64,000 bases of DNA from Lacinutrix sp. Hel_I_90 (GCF_000934685.1 NZ_JYNQ01000001.1:558001-622000), one strand, 5' to 3'. Positions 8,988-18,200 are shown, counted from the first letter of the stretch. Made by a program: numbers and translations. The notes: generated by a model not told the origin, from the sequence alone.

Positions 8988-9764
8988 TTAATCCACTTCT
9001 TGCATTTTTCTTACTTTTGAGAGCAGGAATTTTTTTGGTATTACAGGAATCATCGTCAGCATGGTTTTCTGAGAAAAAGTCAAACCAGACATCACATCTA
9101 GTTTACCCGCAATCATTCCGTTATAAGCATCTTCTGCAACATTTCTTGCACTTGCAGTACTTTTAAACAGCTCTGTTTTGTTCATGCCAGAAACTTTACC
9201 AAAATTTGTTTCTGTTGCACCAGGCATTAAATTGGTAACCGTGATATTTGTATCATGTAGTTCTTCTGCTATTGCATTACTAAAAGAAGTAACATAAGCT
9301 TTTGTAGCAAAATAAACAGCTTGTAAAGGTCCGGCCATTAAACTTGCTGTTGACGACACATTAAGAACTCTCCCTTCATCTCTCGCTACGAAATCAGGTA
9401 AAAACAAACGCGTTAAAGCAGTCAAGGCTAAAATATTTAATAAAATCATGTCGTGGTCTTCTTGCCATTCCCTTTCATGAAATTTTCCTATGCCACCAAA
9501 ACCAGCATTGTTAATTAAGTAATCTATAGTAATATGCTCTCTTTTCACAGCATCATAAACGTCTTGCGCTGCGTTTGGTTTCACTAAATCTTGAACGATG
9601 AGAAAGACTTTAATGTTGTATTTAGTCTCCAACTCTTTTTTTATGGCTTTCAAAGCATCTTCACTCCTAGCCACCAAAACCAGGTTCCCTCCTTTTTCTG
9701 CATGAATTTGAGCTAACTTTTTACCTATGCCAGTACTGCCTCCTGTGATTAATGCTGTTTTCAT
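8988..9764 (-). CDS. SDR-family NAD(P)-dependent oxidoreductase
   Basis: This 258-residue classical short-chain dehydrogenase has the cofactor loop GGSTGIG at 8-14, NNAG at 85-88, a catalytic Ser in NVSSTAS (~137) and the Tyr151-x3-Lys155 pair in YFATK. VLVARSED after strand 2, with Arg, suggests NADPH preference. The KVRKMQEVD tail is short and soluble. The substrate cannot be told from sequence; this subgroup is usually annotated only as SDR. It stands alone between a convergent gene and a 280-base gap. Confidence 0.9.
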   Translation of the reverse strand: MKTALITGGSTGIGKKLAQIHAEKGGNLVLVARSEDALKAIKKELETKYNIKVFLIVQDLVKPNAAQDVYDAVKREHITIDYLINNAGFGGIGKFHEREWQEDHDMILLNILALTALTRLFLPDFVARDEGRVLNVSSTASLMAGPLQAVYFATKAYVTSFSNAIAEELHDTNITVTNLMPGATETNFGKVSGMNKTELFKSTASARNVAEDAYNGMIAGKLDVMSGLTFSQKTMLTMIPVIPKKFLLSKVRKMQEVD

Positions 9765-10043
9765 ATTTTACGCTTTTATTAAAGATAAAACATGATAAAG
9801 CATATTTCTGTTAAAAAACTTGTAATTAAGTTGAGTTATAGTGGCGTTAAATGAAATAAACAAGGAAGACATGGTCTATAAAACTAGTATTTCTACAAAT
9901 TCAGTTTTATAGCTATATTTGATGCAGCCCTTCTAAAGCTTTTTTTTTTCTTCTGTATAATGGGACTAAGCTAAATATTTCAAACGCTCAGGCTCCTAAA
10001 TATCTGTTATATCGTGTTCTTTAATCCTTAGTCAAAGGGTATG

Positions 10044-10655
10044 CTACCCTTTTATAATCTGAGCATTAAACATGAAGGTGTCTTCAAAACGTTTTAGTCG
10101 TGGTGTTAATTTTTCAGCAAAAATGAGGTATTGACACTTCTCCATGCTTTCTGGTATACGGTTAACATCTGCAAAATGCATCCCTTTTTCTGCAAACACC
10201 GCATCCTCAATGATGAATAGTTTTAACTGACTCACATTAACCGAATTCAATAAAAACAACCTGTTTAAACGCTTAGGCGTTGCAATTAATATATCTTGTC
10301 CGTAATAAATTTCTTCCTTTTGTTGGTCTAGCGTTTGCTCTTCGTAAGCCGTATAGACTCTTAAATCTGTACGTTTACAAAATTTAGTAAATTCTTCTTT
10401 TAGTCTTAATGCTTCCGCTTTGTTTTCAACAATAATTAGAGCTCTTGGTGCATCTTCAAAAGCCTGACTGTTCAATTTTTGCATGGTTGCAATAATTATT
10501 GCTGTTGTTTTTCCGCAGCCTTTATCGCCAATACAAAACAAATCTGCACCTCCTTTTATTTTTGGTAATACTGCTTTTTGAAATGGTGTAAGCAGCGTAA
10601 TATTATTATTATCTAAGGCTTCTTTGATTTCAGTATTTAATTTTTTTAAGGACAT
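10044..10655 (-). CDS. Single-domain DEAD-box-like protein with degenerate motif II
   Basis: A 203-residue protein corresponding to only the first RecA-like domain of a DEAD-box helicase. The Q-motif-like TPFQKAVLP, Walker A GDKGCGKTT and TPKRL (motif Ib-like) are visible. Motif II reads IIEDAV instead of DEAD, motif III is not SAT, and there is no second helicase domain. It can probably bind ATP but is unlikely to unwind RNA alone. The downstream sequence shows no remnant of a C-terminal domain, so it looks like a stable short protein rather than a fresh truncation. A GGGTA/TACCC hairpin overlaps its stop codon. Confidence 0.8.
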   Translation of the reverse strand: MSLKKLNTEIKEALDNNNITLLTPFQKAVLPKIKGGADLFCIGDKGCGKTTAIIIATMQKLNSQAFEDAPRALIIVENKAEALRLKEEFTKFCKRTDLRVYTAYEEQTLDQQKEEIYYGQDILIATPKRLNRLFLLNSVNVSQLKLFIIEDAVFAEKGMHFADVNRIPESMEKCQYLIFAEKLTPRLKRFEDTFMFNAQIIKG

Positions 10656-10730
10656 GATTTTCTTCTTATTGTAAGTATACTGCGAAGTTAACGGATATTT
10701 ACCGACTTACAAAACTACAGCAATATAGTT

Positions 10731-10746
10731 TTGGCACGATGCTTGT
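10731..10746 (+). promoter_or_regulatory. Sigma-54-like -24/-12 element upstream of the second YNRxG-type gene
   Basis: TTGGCACG, then ATGC, then TTGT: the same -24/-12 layout as at 8137, again with only the final C of the -12 box missing. It lies 35 bases before the ATG at 10782, giving a predicted leader of roughly 25 bases. Confidence 0.55.
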
Positions 10747-10781
10747 ATTTCTGTTAGTGTTCAATCTTAAAAACGAATATT

Positions 10782-12005
10782 ATGAAACAATTTATGTATC
10801 TTTTATCAGCCTTACTTCTTACGAGTTTTACTGTAAATGCAGACGCAAATAACAATAAAGAGACTTCAGAATCTATAGCAACCTCATACCGAGGTTATGG
10901 CAAGTCTTTTATTTTTAACGAACAAGGTATTGAATTTTCTGTTTATGCAGATGGGCAATTCGATTTTTACATGCCAAATTATGGACCAGATGTGAATGTT
11001 TCAATAGGTGCGCCTAATGTGAACATCAGTTTTAACTCTGGTTATGACTATAACGCCTATGTGCAATACGATGAATATGGTGCGATTATTCAAATTGAAA
11101 ACACGCCTATTTATTATGACCACTATGGTCGCATTACTCAGGCAGGAGACATTTATATCAATTATAATAATCGCGGATACATTACAAGAGTTGGTGGATT
11201 ATATGTACACTACAATAGATATAATAGGTTCGATTACTGTTCTGGATATATAAACGTTTACAATAGAGCTTATGTATACAGACCTTGGCACAGATACTAT
11301 GCTATTCCAGCTTATAACTATTGTGTCGTTTATAATAGACCTTACAGACAACATTATGTACCTATTCGATATAGATATGATAGACCGTATGCTAACAACT
11401 ATAGAAGAGCTACAGCTGTAGCTAGTAGAAGAGGTAATACGATATCAAGAAACAGAAGTTATGCTTCTAATACCAATGGGAGATCTAGAGCTAATGCAAC
11501 AACTAGAACTCGTGGTACAGCATCAAATGCGACACCAAGAACCCGAGGTAATGCTACAACAGCTACGCCTAGAACTAGAGGAAATAGCTCTGCTTCTACA
11601 CCAAGAACTAGAGGAAATAGCTCTGCTTCTACACCAAGAACTAGAGAAAACAGCTCTACTTCTACACCAAGAACTAGAGGTAATTCAAGCACGCCAAATA
11701 CCAGAGAGCAATCGAATACCCCTAGAACTAGAAGTACAACACCTACACGAACACGTCCTAGTACAGAAGCTCGTAACACGCGATCTAACAGAACGGTAGC
11801 TACTCCTAATCAAAGTAGAACACGTACACAGTCAAGTACTTCAAGAACAAATAATAAACGTGTCGCTTCTAATACAAGAAATAATAGAACAGTTGCAAAA
11901 TCAACCCCTTCGAGAAATACAAAAGCAAGAAGTACAAGAACTAACACAAGTGTTTCTCAAGCTTCAAAAACACGTACTTCTAGATCTAGAAGAGGCGATA
12001 GATAA
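10782..12005 (+). CDS. Secreted protein with YNxxG repeats and a Thr/Arg/Ser-rich repetitive tail
   Basis: A 407-residue protein with signal peptide MKQFMYLLSALLLTSFTVNA. Its N-terminal part is paralogous to the 8222 product: FNEQGIEFSVYADGQFDFY against FIERGVEFLIFPDGSFDFN, then YNNRGYITRVGG and YNRYNR units. A Tyr/Arg-rich segment follows (~150-215). The last ~190 residues are low complexity, built from TPRTRGNSS-type units and very basic. The tail suggests a surface or matrix protein, possibly one that binds polyanions; this is inference. The next gene is only 66 bases downstream and may be in the same unit. Confidence 0.8.
   Translation: MKQFMYLLSALLLTSFTVNADANNNKETSESIATSYRGYGKSFIFNEQGIEFSVYADGQFDFYMPNYGPDVNVSIGAPNVNISFNSGYDYNAYVQYDEYGAIIQIENTPIYYDHYGRITQAGDIYINYNNRGYITRVGGLYVHYNRYNRFDYCSGYINVYNRAYVYRPWHRYYAIPAYNYCVVYNRPYRQHYVPIRYRYDRPYANNYRRATAVASRRGNTISRNRSYASNTNGRSRANATTRTRGTASNATPRTRGNATTATPRTRGNSSASTPRTRGNSSASTPRTRENSSTSTPRTRGNSSTPNTREQSNTPRTRSTTPTRTRPSTEARNTRSNRTVATPNQSRTRTQSSTSRTNNKRVASNTRNNRTVAKSTPSRNTKARSTRTNTSVSQASKTRTSRSRRGDR
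11581..11679 (+). repeat. 33-base tandem repeat within the secreted-protein gene
   Basis: Two identical 33-base units (11581-11613 and 11614-11646) are followed by a third variant unit (11647-11679). Each encodes 11 residues of the form ENSSASTPRTR. More degenerate TPRTRGN units flank them on both sides. The identity of the first two suggests recent slippage or duplication. Confidence 0.85.
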
Positions 12006-12071
12006 TATAAACTTAAAAACACCTTTTTAATAAAAAATTCAATTCAAAACAACTATTTAAATCTTATAAAA

Positions 12072-12515
12072 ATGAAAACAAAACCTACTTTACTCGTCCT
12101 TACTTTTTTCCTAATGGCAAGCATATGCTTTGCTCAAAAAGATCAACCGCTATCTATCATACATGGAAAAGTAGGTATCTCAAAATACCACGACCGCGAT
12201 GAACTGAACCAGTTACATAAAGGTAAATTATTAACCTTGTATATTGAAAGAATAGAAGTGATTGTTAAAATTTTACCTAACATAGCCTTTGCTACTATGC
12301 CTGGTGTTACCATGACCAATTTAGGTATTCCAGACACTAAAGATCACAGAAAAGCATTGGAGGATCAGCATGAGGCTACAGACACTTATTTTACTAATAC
12401 GCTTGAGTTTCAAAACAAGATATTACCCTACTCAGACAAGTCTAACTTAATCTCTGCCATCTTGTTTTACGAAGAAACCTTGAAGTCATTGCATACCTAT
12501 AATGAATTTAATTAA
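12072..12515 (+). CDS. Small secreted hypothetical protein
   Basis: A 147-residue protein with signal peptide (MKTKPTLLVLTFFLMASICFAQ) and a mature part of ~125 residues. It is predicted mostly helical in its second half (DHRKALEDQHEATDTYFTNTL, SDKSNLISAILFYEETLKSL). No Cys pair, lipobox or known motif is present. It follows the repeat-tailed secreted protein on the same strand with a 66-base gap and ends at a strong terminator, so the two may form one transcription unit. I do not recognise the family. Confidence 0.65.
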   Translation: MKTKPTLLVLTFFLMASICFAQKDQPLSIIHGKVGISKYHDRDELNQLHKGKLLTLYIERIEVIVKILPNIAFATMPGVTMTNLGIPDTKDHRKALEDQHEATDTYFTNTLEFQNKILPYSDKSNLISAILFYEETLKSLHTYNEFN

Positions 12516-12545
12516 TACCCATCCCCTATGAGTTTTAATAAATTT

Positions 12546-12590
12546 AAATCCTGTTATTTTGTTTACGAAAGCAAAATAACAGGATTTTTT
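12546..12590. terminator. Strong bidirectional terminator
   Basis: AAATCCTGTTATTTTG and CAAAATAACAGGATTT form a perfect 16-pair stem (loop TTTACGAAAG), with A-runs and T-runs on each side. It separates the plus-strand secreted-protein gene from the end of the minus-strand polysaccharide operon. Confidence 0.85.
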
Positions 12591-12600
12591 AGTTTATAAA

Positions 12601-14055
12601 CTAGCGTTTTATCAGTCTACTAATAATCGCAGAAATATCTTTTGAAAGTTTAAGGCGTAGTACTAAAACACCATAGCTTATACTAATTAAAATGGACTTA
12701 AGAACAATATTCAAAATAGGATTGAAATTGAAATCCCAAAAATAGAACAGTAAAGTCGTGATTAAAATTAATAAAAAAGCAGGCAGGGTCTTTTCACTAA
12801 AAGGGTGCATCTTAAATTTCTTATGGACATACCACACCTTTAAAATGCCGTAAAACGAAAGCGAAATAAAAGTAGCGGTAGCTGCCCCATTTATATTATA
12901 AATTGGTATGAATATAAAATTCAAAACAACGGCAAGCATAATAATGAGTAATCCAAAAAACAAAATAATTCTATAATAATCCGAATTAAAAATAATAGAG
13001 TTGTTATTACCTGAAAGATTATCTAGTAATTTAATAATCCCAATGATGATGACCACATAAAGACCTTGACTATAATCTTGAGGTAAAATAACATACAATT
13101 CGTTAATGTTTGCTATTATTAAAATGAATAACAAACCGGCAACAACTAAAAGATTCAACGCACTTTTTTTATACAAATGAGAAAGCGCTTTAAAGTTTTT
13201 CTCATTCATTAATTTTGCGGTTATTGGATACGTAATTTGATGCATTGCTCTGGATGGCACAGCAATCACCGTTACTATGAATATAGCTACATTATAAGGG
13301 GCAATGTTATCAATTTCTACTAGCTTACCCAGCATAAATTTATCCAAATCCAACATTAGCATCGCCACAGAACCTGCGATTATTATTAGAAAACTATATT
13401 TTAAAACGGAGACTACATTAAAATTAAAATTAAAATCAACCTTAGGGAAACGCAAGCTAAACGCGTAGATTTTTATGATTAGCATTCTTAAAACATAAAC
13501 AGCTCCTAAGCTATATATAAATTGTTCAACAGTAATCCATTTAAAATAGACACTAACAAGTAACAACAGCACACATACTCTATGAAAGACCTCTTTCATG
13601 AGGTTACCAAAAGCACTTTTAAAATGGATTTTACTCCAGGCAAAAAAGATTTCAAAATAAGCCATTGCTACAGCTATAACATAAATTAACCAAGTGTAGT
13701 CTTTAATAATTGTATTTTTATTAGCTAACCAGTTGCTAATCCATTCATAACCTAATGTGCCAAACAATCCGACAGGAATAATCATTATTAAAGGCAAAAA
13801 CAACATCAAAGTTAAAAAACTGTTTTGCTTCTTTTTTGTTTTATAAGAAGAATAAAACTTAACTAATGTATTACTAACGCCAAACATAAAAATAGGCATC
13901 ATTATATTAGCTGTTGACAAAACAAAGCCGACCAATCCAAAGTACTCTTTGGTCAAAAAATAAGTGTATAGAAATAAGGTATTAATAGCACCTATTACAA
14001 AACCTATATAAGTGGTTACCGTATTCTGTATTGATTGTTTAATAACTATTCCCAT
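12601..14055 (-). CDS. Polysaccharide/lipid-linked oligosaccharide flippase (MATE/Wzx-like)
   Basis: A 484-residue polytopic protein with 12-14 evenly spaced hydrophobic helices and almost no soluble domain. This is the layout of the MOP-superfamily flippases (Wzx/RfbX type) that move undecaprenyl-linked glycans across the inner membrane. N-terminal IQNTVTTYIGFVIGAINTLF and LVKFYSSYK are typical of Bacteroidota members. It lies 14 bases after the glycosyltransferase gene, and the whole run from 18108 downward looks like one operon, which supports an envelope-glycan role. The exact substrate is unknown. Confidence 0.85.
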   Translation of the reverse strand: MGIVIKQSIQNTVTTYIGFVIGAINTLFLYTYFLTKEYFGLVGFVLSTANIMMPIFMFGVSNTLVKFYSSYKTKKKQNSFLTLMLFLPLIMIIPVGLFGTLGYEWISNWLANKNTIIKDYTWLIYVIAVAMAYFEIFFAWSKIHFKSAFGNLMKEVFHRVCVLLLLVSVYFKWITVEQFIYSLGAVYVLRMLIIKIYAFSLRFPKVDFNFNFNVVSVLKYSFLIIIAGSVAMLMLDLDKFMLGKLVEIDNIAPYNVAIFIVTVIAVPSRAMHQITYPITAKLMNEKNFKALSHLYKKSALNLLVVAGLLFILIIANINELYVILPQDYSQGLYVVIIIGIIKLLDNLSGNNNSIIFNSDYYRIILFFGLLIIMLAVVLNFIFIPIYNINGAATATFISLSFYGILKVWYVHKKFKMHPFSEKTLPAFLLILITTLLFYFWDFNFNPILNIVLKSILISISYGVLVLRLKLSKDISAIISRLIKR

Positions 14056-14069
14056 AAACTTACAGGTCG

Positions 14070-15374
14070 TTATTTAACGATTAGCTGAGCTAATGATTTA
14101 GTTAAGTCTTTACGACTATACTTTTTTAAGCCTATTGGGTTTGTTTTCAAATTCTTTTGTTGAAAAGCGTTAAAATGTTCAAAAATTTGATGTTTTAACT
14201 CCGTGGCAGCATCGTAATTAAAATAATGTCCTGTGTTTGTTTCTTTAATTATTTTTTCGACGTCTGTGCCTTGTGGTCCGATAGCTATAATAGGTCTTTC
14301 CGAAACCATATATTCAAATAATTTTCCAGGAATAATTGCTTTGGTTTCTATAGAATCTATTTCGATGAGTAACAATACTTGTGATTTTTTTTGAAAATGA
14401 ACAGCCTCTTCATGTGACACATAACCTACGACATTTAGATGGTTATTTAAATTATAATCTTCAATCGATTTTAGAACGGCGACTCCAACAGAACCAACCA
14501 AGTTCAATTTGAAACTTTTAGCAAAATCATCGTTTTCTTTAATTAATTCACTGAGCGCTTTCCATAGTATTTCAGGATTTCGTTTTGATAATAATGACCC
14601 GATATGCGACACTGTAAACCGAGAATCCATGATTGTCTTTTCAGCTTTCTCTATATCGTAGCCATTTGTTATCACCGCTATTGGCTTATTAGTAATTTTA
14701 GAAAATTCTTTTTTGGTATTCGTACTAGTTACTATAATAGTATCAGCAGTATTTAACACTTTTTCTTCTAATGCTTTGTGCTTACTTTTAGATTTATTAG
14801 TTAATTTTAATTGCTTGTGATAACCTATCGTTGTCCATGGATCACGAAAATCAGCCAGCCACTCTACGCCGGTTTTTTCTTTTAATTGCAAACCAATAAG
14901 GTGTAAACTATGTGGCGGGCCACTCGTAATAATCGTTTCAATATCAAAGTCCTTGATATACGTCGACAAATACCGTACTGAAGGTTTCACCCAATGCTTT
15001 CTAGCGTCCGGAATAAAAAAATTACCCCGAATAAACAGTAGTGCTTTTTGTGCCAAACTCTGCTTCTTTTCTTCTGGAATAATGCCCTTACTAATGGTTT
15101 TGCTGTCTTTTGATAAAAAGTTAGCTATTTTGTAAGGCTCATTAATAGGCTGTTTTAAAACAATTAAGTCTTTTGAAACTTCAGCTAACAAACTTTCATC
15201 TTTTTGTGGGTAAATGGGATTGTAAGGGCAATAAACTATGGGTTGAATATCAAATTCAGGTAAATATTTCACAAACTTTAGCCAACGTTGTACGCCTGGA
15301 CCTCCAGCTGGTGGCCAATAATAGGTAATGACTAAAACTTTTTTCTTACTCAACTTTTTTGTTTTTAAACTCAT
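14070..15374 (-). CDS. Glycosyltransferase family 4-like protein
   Basis: The product is 434 residues from the chosen start. An ATG 42 bases further upstream exists, but MSLKTKKLSKKKVLVITYYW begins in the usual place, and a GGGAGGG stretch precedes this ATG. The GT-B pattern is clear: N-terminal PPAGGPGVQRWLKFVKYLP, middle HWLADF-type segment (EWLADFRDPW), VITNGYD linker, and C-terminal donor domain with VSHIGSLLSKRNPE, NVVGYVSHEEAVHF and PGKLFEYMVSERPIIA. It probably adds a sugar to a cell-surface glycan together with the neighbouring flippase. It overlaps the end of the YfhO gene by 29 bases. Confidence 0.88.
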   Translation of the reverse strand: MSLKTKKLSKKKVLVITYYWPPAGGPGVQRWLKFVKYLPEFDIQPIVYCPYNPIYPQKDESLLAEVSKDLIVLKQPINEPYKIANFLSKDSKTISKGIIPEEKKQSLAQKALLFIRGNFFIPDARKHWVKPSVRYLSTYIKDFDIETIITSGPPHSLHLIGLQLKEKTGVEWLADFRDPWTTIGYHKQLKLTNKSKSKHKALEEKVLNTADTIIVTSTNTKKEFSKITNKPIAVITNGYDIEKAEKTIMDSRFTVSHIGSLLSKRNPEILWKALSELIKENDDFAKSFKLNLVGSVGVAVLKSIEDYNLNNHLNVVGYVSHEEAVHFQKKSQVLLLIEIDSIETKAIIPGKLFEYMVSERPIIAIGPQGTDVEKIIKETNTGHYFNYDAATELKHQIFEHFNAFQQKNLKTNPIGLKKYSRKDLTKSLAQLIVK

Positions 15375-17814
15375 AAAACAACCCTCCCAATAGCAATAAA
15401 AACAATACTGCAACACTGGCTAAAGCTATTGTACTTCCAGTCTTCACAACCTCTGGTTCAAATTTAAAGACTATGGTATGTTTTCCTTTTGGTATTTCCA
15501 AACCTCTTAAAATATAATTGACTCTTTGAATTGGAACAGATTTATCATCTATTGAAGCTTTCCAACCGTTGCCATAATAGACTTCTGAAAAAACAGCAAA
15601 ACCATCGTTATTATTAAAAGACTCATATTTAATATAGTTTGGTTCGTAATCTACGACTTTTATAGACGCTAAAGAGTCTAGTTTATATATAGGATGTAAT
15701 GTGTTATCTGAAGTATAGACCGCAAGTTTTTTATTGTCTATTTTTTCTAAAGCGAGTATTTCATCGTTAGCCGACCCTACTTTTTGTAATACTTCTATAA
15801 ACCAAGCATTACCATTAGCCTCTTCATTGAGGTACGGATATGGTTTTTGAGACTCATCTTCTGCTATAATGTATTTTGTATTCAACATATTCAATACATT
15901 CATGTTGTTTCTTGAAATATAAAAATCATAAAGTGCATCAAAGCGCTTCAATTTTGCTGCATGGTAACCATTAAGCGTATTGTGAAAATATGGCGCACTC
16001 AGTGACCCAGAGGTCATTTCTTTTACTTTTTGTGCGCTGGCTCTACCTTCCCCTGAGCTTATATCGTAAACTCTGAAATGTCCATTATCTGAAAAGATTT
16101 TTTTATCTGCCTTATTGGTTTGAAACGGCTTTTGAACATATCTCGATGCTACAAAATTTTCAGTATTCACATAACGTCTGTCTACACCTACCTGATCGAA
16201 TACAATTAAAAGCGCAAATACAATAATCACTTTTACCTCAGATAACTTCTTCTTTAAAAACGAGTAAATAGTTATTGCTGAAAGTAATACTAAAAGTAAA
16301 CTTCTTAAAGTGTCTTTTGTGAAAATCATTTTTCTATCTGACACAATAGCATCTAAAAACGGTTTCCCATAATTGGCTTTAAAAGAAGCGTCACGTGCAC
16401 CTTCAAAATTAAAACCTAAAATTCCTGTATATCTACTTATGAGAAATATTACAGCCATTCCGGCTGTAATTAGTACTGAGAATTTCAAAGCTTTAATTTT
16501 GTCTTCATCCTTTCCGTAGTCATTAAACAAGCGTACTAAGGCAAAAATTGCCAGTACAGGAATACACAATTCTAGGATTACTTGTATCGAAGTGACTGCT
16601 CTAAACTTATCGTAAAGTGGCACAAAATCAATAAAAAAGTCGGTTAGAAAACCAAAATTCTTTCCATAAGACAATAAAAGAGACATTAGAGTTCCAGCTA
16701 CTAACCACCATTTTAATCGTCCTTTAACTAAAAACAGCCCAAAGACAAATAAAAAGAGTATGACGGCACCCACATAAGCAGGAGCCTCAACAATGGGTTG
16801 ATCTCCCCAATACGTTGGCACACTTTCAGCGGCTTCTTTAGCTTGTGCAGGCGAAGCCCCTTGTGCTAAATAAAAATCGTAAAATGCAGAATCTTCTCCA
16901 ACATTCTCACTCATACCACCACCTAATAGTCTTGGAATAAACAAGTTAAATGTTTCTAACCCGCCGTAACTATACTCTGTAATCTTTTCTTTTGGTAATC
17001 CAGTTTCAGCAGCTTTTGGCGAACCATCTGGATTTATAGTAATTTCACTTTGGCCTCGGGTACTTTCTTTTACATACTCTTGGGTTGCTAAAATATTTGC
17101 CGCATTCATCCCAACGGCAAGAATTACTGCTACCATTAGAATCCCAATAGACTTAAAAAAGTGTGGCAACACTTTCTTTTTATAGGCATCTATCAAATAA
17201 ACAATACCTATAACTATGACGAGTAGCATTAAATAATAGGTCATTTGAAAATGATTTGCCACCAATTGCAGACCCATGGCTAGTGCAGTAACAATAAATC
17301 CGAGACTATATTTTCGTTGAAAGGTGAGTAGTATCCCACTTATAACCAATGGCATATAAGCAATAGCATGTGCTTTACTATTGTGTCCAACACCCAGAAT
17401 AATTACTAAATAAGTTGAAAAACCAAAGGCCAAAGCCCCTAGAGCGGCCAGTTTAAAATTCACTTTTAAACTCAAAAGTAAAATGTAAAAACTTACAAAA
17501 TAAAGCAAAAGATAATCTGCCGGACGTGGTAAGAATCGTAATGCCAAATCTAATTTCTTGATGTAATGATGCGGATATCTTGCTCCTAACTGATAGGTAG
17601 GCATACCTCCGAAGGCACTGTTTGTCCAATACGTTTCTTCTCCGGTTTCGGCTTTGAAGTCACGTTGTTGCTTTGCCATGGCATTGTACTGCACAATGTC
17701 ACTTTGCAGGATTTCTTTACCTTGCAAAACAGGACTAAAATAAGCTAATGAAAGTATTATGAAGCCAGCAAATACGAGTAGATGTGGCAGGATTTTTTTT
17801 AAGATTGATTGCAT
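15346..17814 (-). CDS. YfhO-family membrane protein (GT-C type glycosyltransferase-like)
   Basis: An 822-residue protein with about 12-13 membrane helices across the first ~530 residues, a large extracytoplasmic domain (~550-790), and a final membrane helix before KNKKVE. YfhO proteins in Bacillus and Listeria add sugars to lipoteichoic or wall teichoic acid; in Bacteroidota the target is unknown. Large loops contain YSYGGLETFNLFIPRLLGGG and the C-terminal YGNGWKASIDDKSVPIQRVNY, both typical of the family. It is the second gene of a four-gene minus-strand run with a glycosyltransferase and a flippase. Confidence 0.9.
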   Translation of the reverse strand: MQSILKKILPHLLVFAGFIILSLAYFSPVLQGKEILQSDIVQYNAMAKQQRDFKAETGEETYWTNSAFGGMPTYQLGARYPHHYIKKLDLALRFLPRPADYLLLYFVSFYILLLSLKVNFKLAALGALAFGFSTYLVIILGVGHNSKAHAIAYMPLVISGILLTFQRKYSLGFIVTALAMGLQLVANHFQMTYYLMLLVIVIGIVYLIDAYKKKVLPHFFKSIGILMVAVILAVGMNAANILATQEYVKESTRGQSEITINPDGSPKAAETGLPKEKITEYSYGGLETFNLFIPRLLGGGMSENVGEDSAFYDFYLAQGASPAQAKEAAESVPTYWGDQPIVEAPAYVGAVILFLFVFGLFLVKGRLKWWLVAGTLMSLLLSYGKNFGFLTDFFIDFVPLYDKFRAVTSIQVILELCIPVLAIFALVRLFNDYGKDEDKIKALKFSVLITAGMAVIFLISRYTGILGFNFEGARDASFKANYGKPFLDAIVSDRKMIFTKDTLRSLLLVLLSAITIYSFLKKKLSEVKVIIVFALLIVFDQVGVDRRYVNTENFVASRYVQKPFQTNKADKKIFSDNGHFRVYDISSGEGRASAQKVKEMTSGSLSAPYFHNTLNGYHAAKLKRFDALYDFYISRNNMNVLNMLNTKYIIAEDESQKPYPYLNEEANGNAWFIEVLQKVGSANDEILALEKIDNKKLAVYTSDNTLHPIYKLDSLASIKVVDYEPNYIKYESFNNNDGFAVFSEVYYGNGWKASIDDKSVPIQRVNYILRGLEIPKGKHTIVFKFEPEVVKTGSTIALASVAVLFLLLLGGLFYEFKNKKVE

Positions 17815-17844
17815 AAATATTGATGAAAACTTTGAAAGTGAAAA

Positions 17845-18108
17845 TTAATCAATTTCTTCGTAATCTACATATTCACCAACAGTTTTGTTTGAGGTTTTAT
17901 TATCAGGCATCTTATCAATAGTGATTTCGCCTTCATTTTGAGGCTTTTGCTGTGGTCTTTCATTTTGAAAACCACCAAATTGGCCGCCAAAACGTTGTTT
18001 CGCCTTTTTTTTAAGATACTTTAAAAATAATGGCGCAAAAAGTCTCGACAAAATTTTGAAGCCATAAAAAATCACCAAAATTATAAGTATCGTTCGTAAT
18101 AATTGCAT
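17845..18108 (-). CDS. DUF4834 family small membrane protein
   Basis: An 87-residue protein with one N-terminal membrane helix (LRTILIILVIFYGFKILSRL), a basic stretch (KYLKKKAKQRF), a Gly/Gln/Asn linker and an acidic end (GEYVDYEEID). This matches the DUF4834 layout, a family restricted to Bacteroidota and regularly found just upstream of a YfhO gene, as here (30 bases). It may be an accessory factor for the YfhO protein, but that is inference from context. Confidence 0.85.
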   Translation of the reverse strand: MQLLRTILIILVIFYGFKILSRLFAPLFLKYLKKKAKQRFGGQFGGFQNERPQQKPQNEGEITIDKMPDNKTSNKTVGEYVDYEEID

Positions 18109-18138
18109 GTCAACTATTTAATAGAATTATGTTTCATA

Positions 18139-18146
18139 CAAAAATA
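18139..18146 (-). promoter_or_regulatory. Candidate -7 element for the DUF4834-YfhO-GT-flippase operon
   Basis: Minus-strand TATTTTTG (TAnnTTTG), 30 bases upstream of the ATG at 18108. No clear -33 TTG was found at the expected distance. Confidence 0.4.
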
Positions 18147-18200
18147 CAATACTTAGCCTGTAATTTCAGTTTTAAATACTTAAAAAATATATAAAATCTC

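Noticed and set aside
10034-10052. AAAGGGTA / TACCCTTT hairpin at the end of the DEAD-like gene
   Set aside because: It overlaps the stop codon and lacks a T-run on the minus strand, so it is not reported as a terminator.
11459-11799. Long open frames on both strands over the Thr-Pro-Arg repeat tail
   Set aside because: They are shadows of the 33-base repeat; the real frame has a signal peptide and continues the paralogous N-terminus.
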